From contig USHV01000006.1 of NCBI GenBank assembly GCA_900554695.1, positions 1 through 64,000 of the forward strand: a stretch of 64,000 nt of DNA, read 5' to 3'. Under the pieces are notes generated by a model. It saw only the letters and a list, made by a program, of their open reading frames with translations. It did not search any database and was not told the DNA's origin. Source of the DNA: an uncultured Prevotella sp. (GTDB taxonomy: Bacteria > Bacteroidota > Bacteroidia > Bacteroidales > Bacteroidaceae). The position numbers and the translations under genes are program-made. The stretch's first letter is position 1. Every line of letters starts with the position of its first letter. This document shows, in pieces, positions 7,218 to 15,942 of the stretch.

Positions 7218-8249
7218 TTATCCGATGAGCGGTGCTACGTATTTAGCCAGTGCATATCCGCCTACCATGAGCCATATGAACAGTATGAAAGCCAGGATGA
7301 ACGGCTTTGCTCCTGCCTTGCGGAACTTGTCGATGCTTGTCTCTGCACCGAGTGCTGTCATGGCCATTGTCAGAAGGAATGTGTCGAATGTGTTGATGAA
7401 ATCAACCAGTCCTGCCGGCAGAAGATTGAGCGAGTTGAATCCTATCACAACGAGGAACAGGATGGCAAACCACGGCATGGATATCTTTCCGCGTCCGCTT
7501 GCGTCGCCGCTCTTTACGGCTGCTCTCATCACGCTGTAGCTTATTATGAGCAGTACAGGTACAAGCATCATCACGCGAATCATCTTCACGATTATCGCAG
7601 GGTCTGACACTTCCTTACCCATAGCGTTTCCTGCACCTACTACGTGTGCCACCTCGTGAACGGTGCTACCGGTGAAAATTCCCATTTCCTGTGGTGTGAG
7701 ATCAACGATACCGTTGCGATACAATATAGGATAAAGGAACATTGCTATCGTTCCGAATATAACAACCGTCGATACAGCCACAGCTGTCTTGTATGGTTTC
7801 ACTTTTATGGCCGACTCTGTTCCCAGTATGGCTGCCGCTCCGCAGATGCCGCTTCCCACTGATGTCAGCAGTGCGATGCCCCGGTCCATTTTCATCAGCC
7901 GGCCTATCATCACTCCGCCGCATATTGTCACTGCCACAATTATGGCATCTATGCATATAGCCGGGATGCCCACTTCCACAACATTCTGGAACGTAAGCCT
8001 GAAACCGTAGAGTATGATACCGATGCGCAATATTCTTTTCGAACAGAATTGTATGCCCGGTACCCATGTCTCCGGCAGATTATTGCGGAGGCTGTTGGCA
8101 TAAAGCATACCAAGGATAATGCCGACAATCATCGGGCTGAACGACAGACTTTTTACAAACGCCATGTCGCCGATGTAGAATGCGGCACATGAGAACAGTG
8201 TGATTAGCAGCACGCCATGCAGCATACTGCTGCGCTTTTCACTTAACAT
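7218..8249 (-). CDS. YeiH/UPF0324 family permease (putative sulfate exporter)
   Basis: 343 aa inner-membrane protein with about ten hydrophobic segments, including FSPMIVGIILGMLYAN and the conserved SVGSGICGAAAILGTESAI motif near residues 130-150, followed by FTGSTVHEVAHVVGAG. These are signatures of the YeiH (Cons_hypoth698) family, annotated as putative sulfate exporters; transport function is mostly inferred. Monocistronic, with a repeated promoter-like region upstream. Confidence 0.88.
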   Translation of the reverse strand: MLSEKRSSMLHGVLLITLFSCAAFYIGDMAFVKSLSFSPMIVGIILGMLYANSLRNNLPETWVPGIQFCSKRILRIGIILYGFRLTFQNVVEVGIPAICIDAIIVAVTICGGVMIGRLMKMDRGIALLTSVGSGICGAAAILGTESAIKVKPYKTAVAVSTVVIFGTIAMFLYPILYRNGIVDLTPQEMGIFTGSTVHEVAHVVGAGNAMGKEVSDPAIIVKMIRVMMLVPVLLIISYSVMRAAVKSGDASGRGKISMPWFAILFLVVIGFNSLNLLPAGLVDFINTFDTFLLTMAMTALGAETSIDKFRKAGAKPFILAFILFIWLMVGGYALAKYVAPLIG

Positions 8250-8286
8250 AAGCTTTAATTTTGATTTATAATAAAAAGTTTAAAAT

Positions 8287-8428
8287 GCAAAGATAAGGCA
8301 AATGAGTGGAAGGAAAGTTTGTTTTCAATTTCCCGAGTGTAGCTTATCTTATGCAAAGATAACGCAAACGAGCGGAAAGAAATTCTGCTTTCAATTACCC
8401 AAGTGCAACTTATCTGGTGCAAAGATAA
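8287..8428 (-). repeat. 66-bp direct repeats carrying -7 boxes
   Basis: GCAAAGATAA starts at 8287, 8353 and 8419, exactly 66 bp apart, and the intervening sequence is conserved between the two full units. On the minus strand each unit reads TTATCTTTGC, a good -7 box, so the gene ending at 8249 has up to three stacked promoters. The remainder of 8429-8611 shows no recognisable gene. Confidence 0.75.
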
Positions 8429-8611
8429 TTAAAAAAGGTTTGTGGTATCGGTTTTTCATGATATTTTCTTCATCTTTATGTTTCATTTTGACAGATGCAG
8501 TATCTGATACCTGCTGTTGGTAGTGCAGTCTTATAACAGTTGTATAATATGTCTTTTACAGAAAAACCGTTCCTCTTTTTCATCCTTTATCTATCTGATA
8601 GAGTAGGAAAT

Positions 8612-8645
8612 AAAAAGCGGCTAAAAATGTATTTTAGCCGCTTTT
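8612..8645 (-). terminator. Rho-independent terminator after lgt
   Basis: On the minus strand AAAGCGGCTAAAA and TTTTAGCCGCTTT form a perfect stem followed by a U-run. It lies about 55 bp after the lgt stop. Confidence 0.85.
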
Positions 8646-8698
8646 ACTTTTCTTTTTAAATAGTTCCTTTTTCTTGTTCTGTTAGAACATCTATCGAT

Positions 8699-9541
8699 TT
8701 AATTGCTTTTTCGTGACTGTATATAGCTTCGCAAAATAAGGTATAAACCTAAAACGATAAAAGGAATGCTTAACAGTTGCCCCATATTGAAAAACAAAGA
8801 ATCTTCGAAACTTTCTTGATTTTCTTTAGTATATTCTAAAAGGAAGCGCATGAGAAAAATGGCAAAGATGCTAAAACCAAAATAGAAGTAGCTTCCGATT
8901 TTAAAAATATGTCTTTTATATTTGTACAGGGAATAAGCAATTAAGAAAATAATAAAATAACTTAAAGACTCATATAGTTGTGATGGATGCCTTGGTAAAT
9001 CATCAACATGCCAGAATATAAAAGCCCAAGGCACATCAGTCGGCCGTCCAATAATTTCAGAATTCATTAAATTTGAAATTCTAATAAAAGCTCCGCCTAA
9101 TGGAGCCAAGATAGCTATTACATCTATAACCTTAGGGAAAGGAATGTGAACTTTTCGTGAGTATAACAACATGGAAATGAACAAACCTATTGCTCCTCCG
9201 TGGCTTGCCAACCCTTTGTATCCTATAAATTCGTAAACTCCATTTGCATTCTCTCTAAACGGAATAAATATTTCAATTATATGAGAAGAAAAATATTCAA
9301 AATCATAAAACAGACAATGTCCCAGTCTTGCACCTCCGAAGATACCAATAATAGCATATATAAAAAGCTTCTCCATTGCATCCAGAGTATAAATATTCTC
9401 TTTCTTATATATGTGACCAATTATATAGTAACAAACAACAAGTCCGGTAACAAAGATCAAACCGTAATATTGAAGCTTAACAGGACCAAGACTGAATATA
9501 ACAGGATCTATATCCCAATTTATGTATAATATTTTATTCAT
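8699..9541 (-). CDS. lgt: Prolipoprotein diacylglyceryl transferase
   Basis: 280 aa with seven predicted membrane segments. It transfers diacylglycerol from phosphatidylglycerol to the lipobox cysteine of prolipoproteins. Visible motifs are GLASHGGAIG (H114, counterpart of the essential histidine) and the signature region GGAFIRISNLMNSE (149-162), where serine replaces the usual glycine before NLMNSE. The gene is strikingly AT-rich compared with both neighbours, suggesting transfer or a second lgt copy in the genome. Confidence 0.93.
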   Translation of the reverse strand: MNKILYINWDIDPVIFSLGPVKLQYYGLIFVTGLVVCYYIIGHIYKKENIYTLDAMEKLFIYAIIGIFGGARLGHCLFYDFEYFSSHIIEIFIPFRENANGVYEFIGYKGLASHGGAIGLFISMLLYSRKVHIPFPKVIDVIAILAPLGGAFIRISNLMNSEIIGRPTDVPWAFIFWHVDDLPRHPSQLYESLSYFIIFLIAYSLYKYKRHIFKIGSYFYFGFSIFAIFLMRFLLEYTKENQESFEDSLFFNMGQLLSIPFIVLGLYLILRSYIQSRKSN

Positions 9542-9573
9542 TGATTTTGTGGTTTATATTTCTGTATCTATTT

Positions 9574-9717
9574 TTATTTTCCTGGAAATTTTATGTTCGT
9601 CACGTACACGGCACAGTTCCCGGTATACCTTCTCCTTATGGCCTGAATAACTTTGATCTCGTTACGCAATCTTCTGTTTTCTTTTTGAAGAAGCTGTAAC
9701 TCTTTTCTTCTGTTCAT
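9574..9717 (-). CDS. Possible small basic coiled-coil ORF
   Basis: A 47-codon frame from ATG at 9715-9717 to TAA at 9574-9576. It begins MNRRKELQLLQKENRRLRNE, strongly helical and charged, then a short basic tail. It lies 32 bp upstream of lgt on the same strand. No homolog recognised; it could be a relic or chance. Otherwise 9542-9867 has no visible gene. Confidence 0.3.
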   Translation of the reverse strand: MNRRKELQLLQKENRRLRNEIKVIQAIRRRYTGNCAVYVTNIKFPGK

Positions 9718-9867
9718 CAGATATCATTTCTGCACGTACTTTTCTTCAGTAGCTTTTGTATAAGTTCAGGAACCGGAAACTGTTGCCGTATAGAAAAACG
9801 AAAATGGTTTTCAGTTTTGAGATATAAGTTCTATGTATATCTTACAGACTCTTCCGTCCGTTGCCCG

Positions 9868-12348
9868 TCACTTCTGTTTCATCTCCATTTTCAGAGTCTT
9901 TTCTTTCAGCGGCATCGGATATGCGCTCAGCCATATCTCCGGACTTATCCTTTGTCCGGTTATCGTGCCTTTACGGTCGCCGTCGTCAGGTCGGTCACTG
10001 TTGCTGTAGTCCATGTTACGGTTAAGCGCAAGCACGTAAGCCTCAATCTTTTTGCCCGCCATATCCTTGGTCAGCGGCAGATAGTATGTATAGTTCTTGT
10101 CGCTGCCGGCACTCTTGTATTCCCACGTGTTCGACGTGAACGACGGTGCACGGTCGGGACATCCCACATACTCGCCGTCTATCTTCAGACCTGCCCATGC
10201 GCCTTCATATCCGTGATATCCGTTCACAGCCACGCACAGATAGGCACCGTCAGGTATCTCGTCGAGTGTTATCTCGCTCTTCCATGCCTTTTGTGCCAGA
10301 CACGTCGCGCTTCCGTAGGGGCGGAACAGGTTTGATGCGCGCCAACGACTGTTGTCCACTTTCTTTCCGTCCTTGTATCCGCTAACCTCCGACAGGCGTA
10401 TTGGGCACGGAGAGAAACGCACGAACCTCACTTCACCTGCGTCTTTAAGGTCTATCTCCATCTTGGGTCCTGCCATGAAAGTGATTGGTTTCCAGCTTTT
10501 CAGGTCGGCCGATACGTAAGCTTCCACGCCCTCGAGCGATTTCAGAGGAGTGATGGAATACTCGTCGAACGACTCGATGACAAGTTTGTTCAACTGCTGT
10601 TTCTCGCCCATGTCGAGGCAGAATTCTGATTCGCCGAACGGACGTATGTCGCCCCAGCGCATGGCTATCGAGAATCCGGTTTTCGGATCACCGTCGAACA
10701 GATTGCGGTCCCATATCTCGCGTGCTCCGAACAGTTCCTGACCGAAGAAGGCATCGCGTGCCGCCTTCACCTGCGGAATGGCCGTCTTGCCCGAGCGTTT
10801 CAGTGAGCGTACTTCGAGTGCATTGTTGTCGGCGGCGAAGCATGTGGCGTAGTATAGAGCCTCGGCGTCGGCCGGCACGTCACATCCCTGCATGTCGGCC
10901 AGCTTTCGGTAGGGCGACAGCTTGAGTTTCTGTCCGTCGAAAGTCAGCGTCACCTGTTTGCCGTTCAGCAGCTTGCGCACCTGCTGTCCGTCGATGTTGG
11001 CCGAGCTGAACAGCTCGCCTCCGCGCTCCATTCTCACCTTGTATTTCTCTCCCGGTTTGCCGAGCAGCTTCACTTCGGCCACGTTTCCGGCACGGTCGTT
11101 TACGATGTGGTAGGGTATTCCGCTAAGCGCCACCTTGTCCTTCTCCTCGTCCGTCGTTATCTTTACCAAAGCAACGCGGAACGGCAACACCTCAACCTCC
11201 AGCTCAGTGCCGTAGTCATGGCTGCCAAGGTCGTATATGTAAGGATGATAAAGCCGCGCCTTCACCTTGCTGCCGTTATCCTTCAGTCCGGTCTCCGAGT
11301 CGAGTCGGATGCGGTATGTCTTCTTTTCCCACGACAGGTTGCGCAGCGTTATGAACTGCGTCCGGCCGTCGCCTCTCGATATCGCACCGTCGCCGTAGCG
11401 TTCGGCAGGCAGTTTTATGCCGCTCGTCAGAATGTCGCGGTAGTCGCGGTGCAGGTTGTATATGTATGCAAGATAAGGAAACTCGTCGTCCCTCAGCAGC
11501 CAGGGGTTGGCGTAGATCTGCGGCGCCAGTATCAGTTCACGGTTGAACGCCTGCAGAATCAGGTCGTCCTCCCAATAGTCAAGGCATGACGACAGACACA
11601 CACCGTGGTCCTCCGTCAGTCGCGTCATGTTGTCCGGAGCTTTCCTGCTCAATGCCCTTGCACGGTGATGAGGTGCAGTCACGTCGTTTGTCATGAACAC
11701 GTCGATGTAGGTTTCCTCGCCACCCATCAGATAGGTCGTTGAATATTTGTCTGCCGGACCGAGGTTCAGACGGTGGTTCAGTAGTATGAATCCCGGATCC
11801 TCATGCCTGATGGCCTTCATCATCTGTTCGAAATTGCCGTACATCTCCGGCCGCAGCTGTCCGCACACGGCGTCCATCTTGAATAGTTTGAACTTGTATT
11901 TCTTCACCAGTTCGGTCATGACGTCCATGCGTTCGGCAGCTTCAGCCGGTGTGTCGCCGAATCCGTCAGGACCGCACCACACTCCGAACTGAGTGCCTAT
12001 CGACGACGCCTTGCGACAGATGGCGTCCAGACCGTTGGGAAACTGTTGCTTGAAACGCTTCGATCGCGTGCTGCCATAGCGTTTCGCACCGTCGAGAGCG
12101 CCGGCGTCGAAAGCATATATGTCGAGCTGCATGCCGTATGTGTCGTGCAGCCATTTGAAGAAATCGAGGTTTATCTGAGTCTGTCTCTCCGTCGGTCCTT
12201 CGTTCGTATTGTTTATCCACGAGAAGTATTCCGAGTGCGAAGGTGTGTTTTCCGCTGCGCCACCTACGGGCAGTGCCTGACCGAGCGACGCTGTCGAGGC
12301 CAACGTCAATAGAAGTGCGGACAGGAATGGTTTGTAGTTCTTGTTCAT
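9868..12348 (-). CDS. Secreted TIM-barrel glycoside hydrolase with discoidin-like C-terminus
   Basis: 826 aa from the ATG at 12346-12348, where MNKNYKPFLSALLLTLASTA gives a signal peptide; the frame's upstream codons are not needed. Residues about 35-330 look like an alpha-galactosidase/melibiase-type barrel: YAFDAGALDG, FGVWCGPDGFGD, then FKMDAVCGQ with the aspartate in the usual nucleophile position. A beta-rich region follows. About 560-700 resembles an F5/8-type C (discoidin) module (DMGEKQQLNKLVIESFDEY and VEAYVSADLKSWKPI), and the last 130 residues form a further beta domain. Periplasmic or surface glycan degradation is inferred; substrate and exact family are not assignable by eye. Confidence 0.7.
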   Translation of the reverse strand: MNKNYKPFLSALLLTLASTASLGQALPVGGAAENTPSHSEYFSWINNTNEGPTERQTQINLDFFKWLHDTYGMQLDIYAFDAGALDGAKRYGSTRSKRFKQQFPNGLDAICRKASSIGTQFGVWCGPDGFGDTPAEAAERMDVMTELVKKYKFKLFKMDAVCGQLRPEMYGNFEQMMKAIRHEDPGFILLNHRLNLGPADKYSTTYLMGGEETYIDVFMTNDVTAPHHRARALSRKAPDNMTRLTEDHGVCLSSCLDYWEDDLILQAFNRELILAPQIYANPWLLRDDEFPYLAYIYNLHRDYRDILTSGIKLPAERYGDGAISRGDGRTQFITLRNLSWEKKTYRIRLDSETGLKDNGSKVKARLYHPYIYDLGSHDYGTELEVEVLPFRVALVKITTDEEKDKVALSGIPYHIVNDRAGNVAEVKLLGKPGEKYKVRMERGGELFSSANIDGQQVRKLLNGKQVTLTFDGQKLKLSPYRKLADMQGCDVPADAEALYYATCFAADNNALEVRSLKRSGKTAIPQVKAARDAFFGQELFGAREIWDRNLFDGDPKTGFSIAMRWGDIRPFGESEFCLDMGEKQQLNKLVIESFDEYSITPLKSLEGVEAYVSADLKSWKPITFMAGPKMEIDLKDAGEVRFVRFSPCPIRLSEVSGYKDGKKVDNSRWRASNLFRPYGSATCLAQKAWKSEITLDEIPDGAYLCVAVNGYHGYEGAWAGLKIDGEYVGCPDRAPSFTSNTWEYKSAGSDKNYTYYLPLTKDMAGKKIEAYVLALNRNMDYSNSDRPDDGDRKGTITGQRISPEIWLSAYPMPLKEKTLKMEMKQK

Positions 12349-12485
12349 GCTTTTATATAATAAGGTTTGTTGTTTTGCTGTAAATAGCCGTGAATTGTGA
12401 TGCAATGTCGTGTCTTTCGGATGACGCAAGCAATACTGGTGAGGCTTATCCTGTGGCATTGTGCCCGCTCCGTATGGAGTGTCTG

Positions 12486-12938
12486 CTATCTTTTATTCTT
12501 GAAGAAATCCTGCATCAGCTGCCGACATTCCTCTTCGAGCACTCCGCTTACGACCGTTGTCTTGGGATGCAACGCTTCAGGGGCGAAGCGTGAAAAACCG
12601 CGCTTCTCGTCAGCCGCGCCGTAAACCACGCGCTCAATCTGCGACCATCCCAGCGCACCTGCGCACATGACGCACGGCTCAACCGTGACATACAGCGTGC
12701 AGCCCTTCAGATATTTGCCGCCGAGCGAGTCGGCAGCTGCCGTTATTGCCTGCATCTCGGCGTGTGCCGTCACGTCGTGCAGGGTCTCGGTGAGGTTGTG
12801 TGCACGTGCTATTATCTTGTCCTGACACACCACCACTGCGCCGATTGGTATCTCCCCGGCCGCTCCGGCCTCGTGTGCTTCGGCCAGTGCCATGCGCATG
12901 AATTTCTCGTCTTTGGTCTGCTGGTTGTCGTTTTCCAT
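12486..12938 (-). CDS. tadA: tRNA-specific adenosine deaminase
   Basis: 150 aa. The zinc-binding HAE (H59, E61) and PCVMC (C89, C92) motifs plus the SQIERVVYGA strand match TadA, which converts A34 to inosine in the tRNA-Arg anticodon. Typical length. The glycoside hydrolase gene follows on the same strand after 137 bp. Confidence 0.93.
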   Translation of the reverse strand: MENDNQQTKDEKFMRMALAEAHEAGAAGEIPIGAVVVCQDKIIARAHNLTETLHDVTAHAEMQAITAAADSLGGKYLKGCTLYVTVEPCVMCAGALGWSQIERVVYGAADEKRGFSRFAPEALHPKTTVVSGVLEEECRQLMQDFFKNKR

Positions 12939-13121
12939 TGCTGCGGATTTTGTTTCTGTCTGCTAAGTTACTACAAAAAATCCGCTGTACGGACGTTTTC
13001 GCTGAAAATATTTAACCATGACTGTCTTCTCATGCCATTTGTACGGCTCAGCCGATGAAATCTTCCTTCGCTTTTTCTCACGCATGAAATATGCGTTCTT
13101 AAAGAAAAATTAGAGAACCTG

Positions 13122-13564
13122 CTTACAGTTTTTCTTGACTTTATTTTGACAAAATATTTTCGCAAAAGAGATGTGAAGGAATGTTAAAACTGATGGAATA
13201 AAGCCTGTTTCAGTCCGAACCATACTTTGATATACCCTATAACATAGTCTGAAAAGATACATTCTGTTTTCTGATATTGCCCATTTCGCGTTCCGAAAAA
13301 GCCCATATTAGAGTGTGATATGGTGCATTTCGGCCCCTAAAATAGGCCATTTCGCAAGCCGAAATGGTGCATATTGCAAAGCGATAAAATACCCTTCAAA
13401 TATAAATTGTTGATATTCAATATGTTATAAAAACCTCTCATATTTCGCGTATTTACGCCCGAGGAAGAGTTTGTCCGCAAATACGCGCTTATTTTTCGGG
13501 GTATATCAGGAAACCCGGACCGAAATATCAAAATCCGATTACAATTTGAAAGTGGTCAATATTG
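13122..13564 (-). mobile_element. MITE-like element, subfamily I, copy A
   Basis: A 443-bp intergenic segment that aligns end to end, in inverted orientation, with 41807-42249. Its outer ends CTTACAGTTTTT and (complement) CTTTCAAATTGT form an imperfect terminal inverted repeat bounding 431 bp. Inside are a 22-bp array (13248-13402; units at 13271, 13293, 13315, 13337, 13359, 13381), a hairpin CGCGTATTTACG/CGCAAATACGCG (13446-13487) and the end motif CGAAAATATTTTGTCAAAAT. No coding potential. The flanks 12939-13121 and 13565-13810 show no gene. Confidence 0.75.
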
Positions 13565-13818
13565 TTTCTTCTCAGCATAAGAAAACAATGATTATTCTGT
13601 ATTGAAACTGCACTCTTTTATTGAAATCAATTCGCATTAAATTTTCACTGAGCCATTTGTTCCTCACCTCGATTCCTGCTTTTGATGCCGATGCCTGCCG
13701 CAACAACATTGTCACTGTTATATTTTCATGTCTTATGGTTATAAACATCAAAGTGGTATAATTGTCCTCTCCTTTGAGTTAATTTATGTTTAAAACAGCT
13801 TTTCCGTGATATTTTGTT

Positions 13819-13826
13819 TACCTTTG
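13819..13826 (+). promoter_or_regulatory. -7 box upstream of lipoprotein pair
   Basis: TACCTTTG matches the Bacteroidetes -7 consensus; no clear -33 TTTG at standard spacing. A leader of about 140 nt would precede the gene at 13972. Confidence 0.4.
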
Positions 13827-13971
13827 CGCAATCTGTCTGTGGGCTATCTTTATGATATGATGAAGATGTGTAGGAAATATGTTGTTCTATCTGTGCCTGC
13901 ATCATGTCTTATCGTGCTGTTGCCTGCGGATGGATAGAGTGTATGAAAATGAATAACTCAAACCTGATAAT

Positions 13972-14970
13972 ATGAAAACAAAAGAGTCAAACTCCTTGTT
14001 TTCCGGCGTATTGCTGCCGGGAAACTTACTCATGAGAATTCTTGTTTTTCTTCTGCCGGCTGTGTTTTTGTGCGGATGTTCGTCGTCGGATGACGGCAGT
14101 GGCGAAGGTGACAATCCTGTGCTGAGATACGATCACTCCCTTGTCGGTACGTGGCATATTTCGGATAACGGCGGCGACCAGTCGGCTCCGGGCACTATTG
14201 TGTTTGAGGCTGACGGCAAAGGCACCTACGACGACGGTAAGCTGAATTGGTACACTTCGGAACGAAAACTCTATGTCAGCTTCGATAACGGACGCCGCAT
14301 AAAGGGTGAGTTCTATTATGTGGACGGTGCCGAACTCACCATCCAGGGGAGCAATATTGTTTACACCACATCGTTTCCCGCCGTCGGCCGCTGGTATGCG
14401 GAGAATTTCAAAGGTGGATTTTTCAGCTACGATTTCAAGAATACAGGTACATGCAAGACGTACGGGTTTGATGATGACGGCAATCAGGTGAAGCGCGATA
14501 TTTGGTGGTTCCGCATTCCGCAGGGCGTCATGCTCGATTATGACGGAGATACACGTACTTTGCAGTTCTCTCTGGATGGTGACCGGATGATTGTCGAGGG
14601 TGAGGGAACGTTCGTACGCGATGTTCCCGTTTACGGAAACTGGCGTTCGGTATATACCGAGAATGGTCCGATAGGACAGGATTCGGAGGATTATTCCGAA
14701 CTTGAAATAATAAAGAAGGAATACGGCAGTTACTTCTATTGCACTTATAACAGCGATGAGTGCATAGGGTCAGGACCGTGCACTATGACCGTGGCGTGTG
14801 TCATGGAGTTGTTCCCTGACGGCGGCCAGATGTATATACGCAATGATGACAGTGTGAACATAGTCATCTATTATCGTTTCCATTATGACAAGACTGCGGA
14901 AAAACTTTATCTTGAACTTAGCAAAGAAGCAGAATTCAATAAATACAGTGGTTATGAAATGGTTGAATGA
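13972..14970 (+). CDS. Hypothetical lipoprotein
   Basis: 332 aa, function unknown. A hydrophobic segment (21-35) ends in LCGC with lipid cysteine C36, then a Ser/Asp/Gly-rich linker. The mature part appears to hold repeated beta-rich units: LVGTWHISDNG, later VGRWYAENFKG and VYGNWRSVYTENG, each a GxW start typical of lipocalin-like or META-like Bacteroidetes lipoprotein domains. An internal ATG at 14032 would give a shorter, equally good signal peptide. The 3' end overlaps the next gene by 17 bp, suggesting translational coupling. Confidence 0.75.
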   Translation: MKTKESNSLFSGVLLPGNLLMRILVFLLPAVFLCGCSSSDDGSGEGDNPVLRYDHSLVGTWHISDNGGDQSAPGTIVFEADGKGTYDDGKLNWYTSERKLYVSFDNGRRIKGEFYYVDGAELTIQGSNIVYTTSFPAVGRWYAENFKGGFFSYDFKNTGTCKTYGFDDDGNQVKRDIWWFRIPQGVMLDYDGDTRTLQFSLDGDRMIVEGEGTFVRDVPVYGNWRSVYTENGPIGQDSEDYSELEIIKKEYGSYFYCTYNSDECIGSGPCTMTVACVMELFPDGGQMYIRNDDSVNIVIYYRFHYDKTAEKLYLELSKEAEFNKYSGYEMVE

Positions 14971-15805
14971 TATATTAAGGACGGCCGCTTGTGCCGGAGT
15001 AATTATGCTGCCTGTGCTGTTTTCGGCATGCAGCGACAGCGACGACAGTAATGATGACGGCGGTGACGGCACGGCGGATAGCGGACTGGTGAAGATTGCT
15101 TATACGGCAGACCGGACGTCGGAAAACATCTTCGGACAGATGAACTTCGGCGTGACGTTTGCCAAGTCAGGCGGCGACGGCAGCGTGAGTATGGCCGACG
15201 TGCGCGAGAGTTACGACTCAATAGTGTGGAAAGTGGAGGAGACCGGCCGCTCGTTCAAACTCATGGACAACGTACACATGACCATGCAGTGGAGCCATTG
15301 TTTCTATCTGCCGGGCAGCTATACCACGTATGTCGTGGGCTATAAGGGCGACCGCGAGATATTCCGCACCGAGTCTGTGGCTCTGAAAGTGACGGACAAT
15401 AAGGATTTCCTGTGCTGGAACTGGAATGATATGACTGGCAACGAGGGCAACACGGGGTATAAAAACGTGCTCGACAGTGATTTCCAGCTTTCCGTCAATC
15501 CGAGGAAGAACGTCGGAGTGCCGGGTGCGGAGCTCATTATGTGGAACAACGGACATGACGACAATGTGTTTTATGATACATCGGTTAATGCCCTTTATGC
15601 TTATCTCACGCAGCTTTGCGGTGCTCCTATAATCGACCGCGGCTCTCCGGAATTGCAGGATGCATACGCCGGACAGTTCGCCTATCATCACGAGGGTGCC
15701 ACTCCGCTGGCCTTATGGCAAACAGCCAAGGCACGCATAGTGCTGCTCTGCATCGACCGTGATGGCATGAAGCTCTGCCGTGCATACGCCGAACCGGCGA
15801 GGTGA
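14954..15805 (+). CDS. Hypothetical lipoprotein, PKD-like
   Basis: 283 aa from ATG 14954, inside the preceding gene; the longer frame start would not give a signal peptide. The lipobox FSAC (C26) is followed by an acidic Asp/Gly-rich linker. The mature part has alternating beta-strand sequence (YDSIVWKVEETGRSF, LPGSYTTYVVGYKGDREIF) reminiscent of PKD/Ig-like surface lipoproteins. Paired with the upstream lipoprotein as a two-gene unit; role unknown. Confidence 0.75.
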   Translation: MKWLNDILRTAACAGVIMLPVLFSACSDSDDSNDDGGDGTADSGLVKIAYTADRTSENIFGQMNFGVTFAKSGGDGSVSMADVRESYDSIVWKVEETGRSFKLMDNVHMTMQWSHCFYLPGSYTTYVVGYKGDREIFRTESVALKVTDNKDFLCWNWNDMTGNEGNTGYKNVLDSDFQLSVNPRKNVGVPGAELIMWNNGHDDNVFYDTSVNALYAYLTQLCGAPIIDRGSPELQDAYAGQFAYHHEGATPLALWQTAKARIVLLCIDRDGMKLCRAYAEPAR

Positions 15806-15878
15806 CGGGCTGTCCGGACGAGAGATATATGTGCGGACGGCCGCTGACAGGACTTTTCTGTATATTACAATAATATGA

Positions 15879-15915
15879 AAACCCGACATGAAAAAGAACA
15901 TTTCATGTCGGGTTT
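15879..15915. terminator. Bidirectional terminator
   Basis: AAACCCGACATGAAA (15879-15893) and TTTCATGTCGGGTTT (15901-15915) form a perfect 15-bp stem with a 7-nt loop. It lies between convergent genes and serves both. Confidence 0.8.
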
Positions 15916-15942
15916 ATGTTTTGTTCAATCTTTGGCTGTCGT

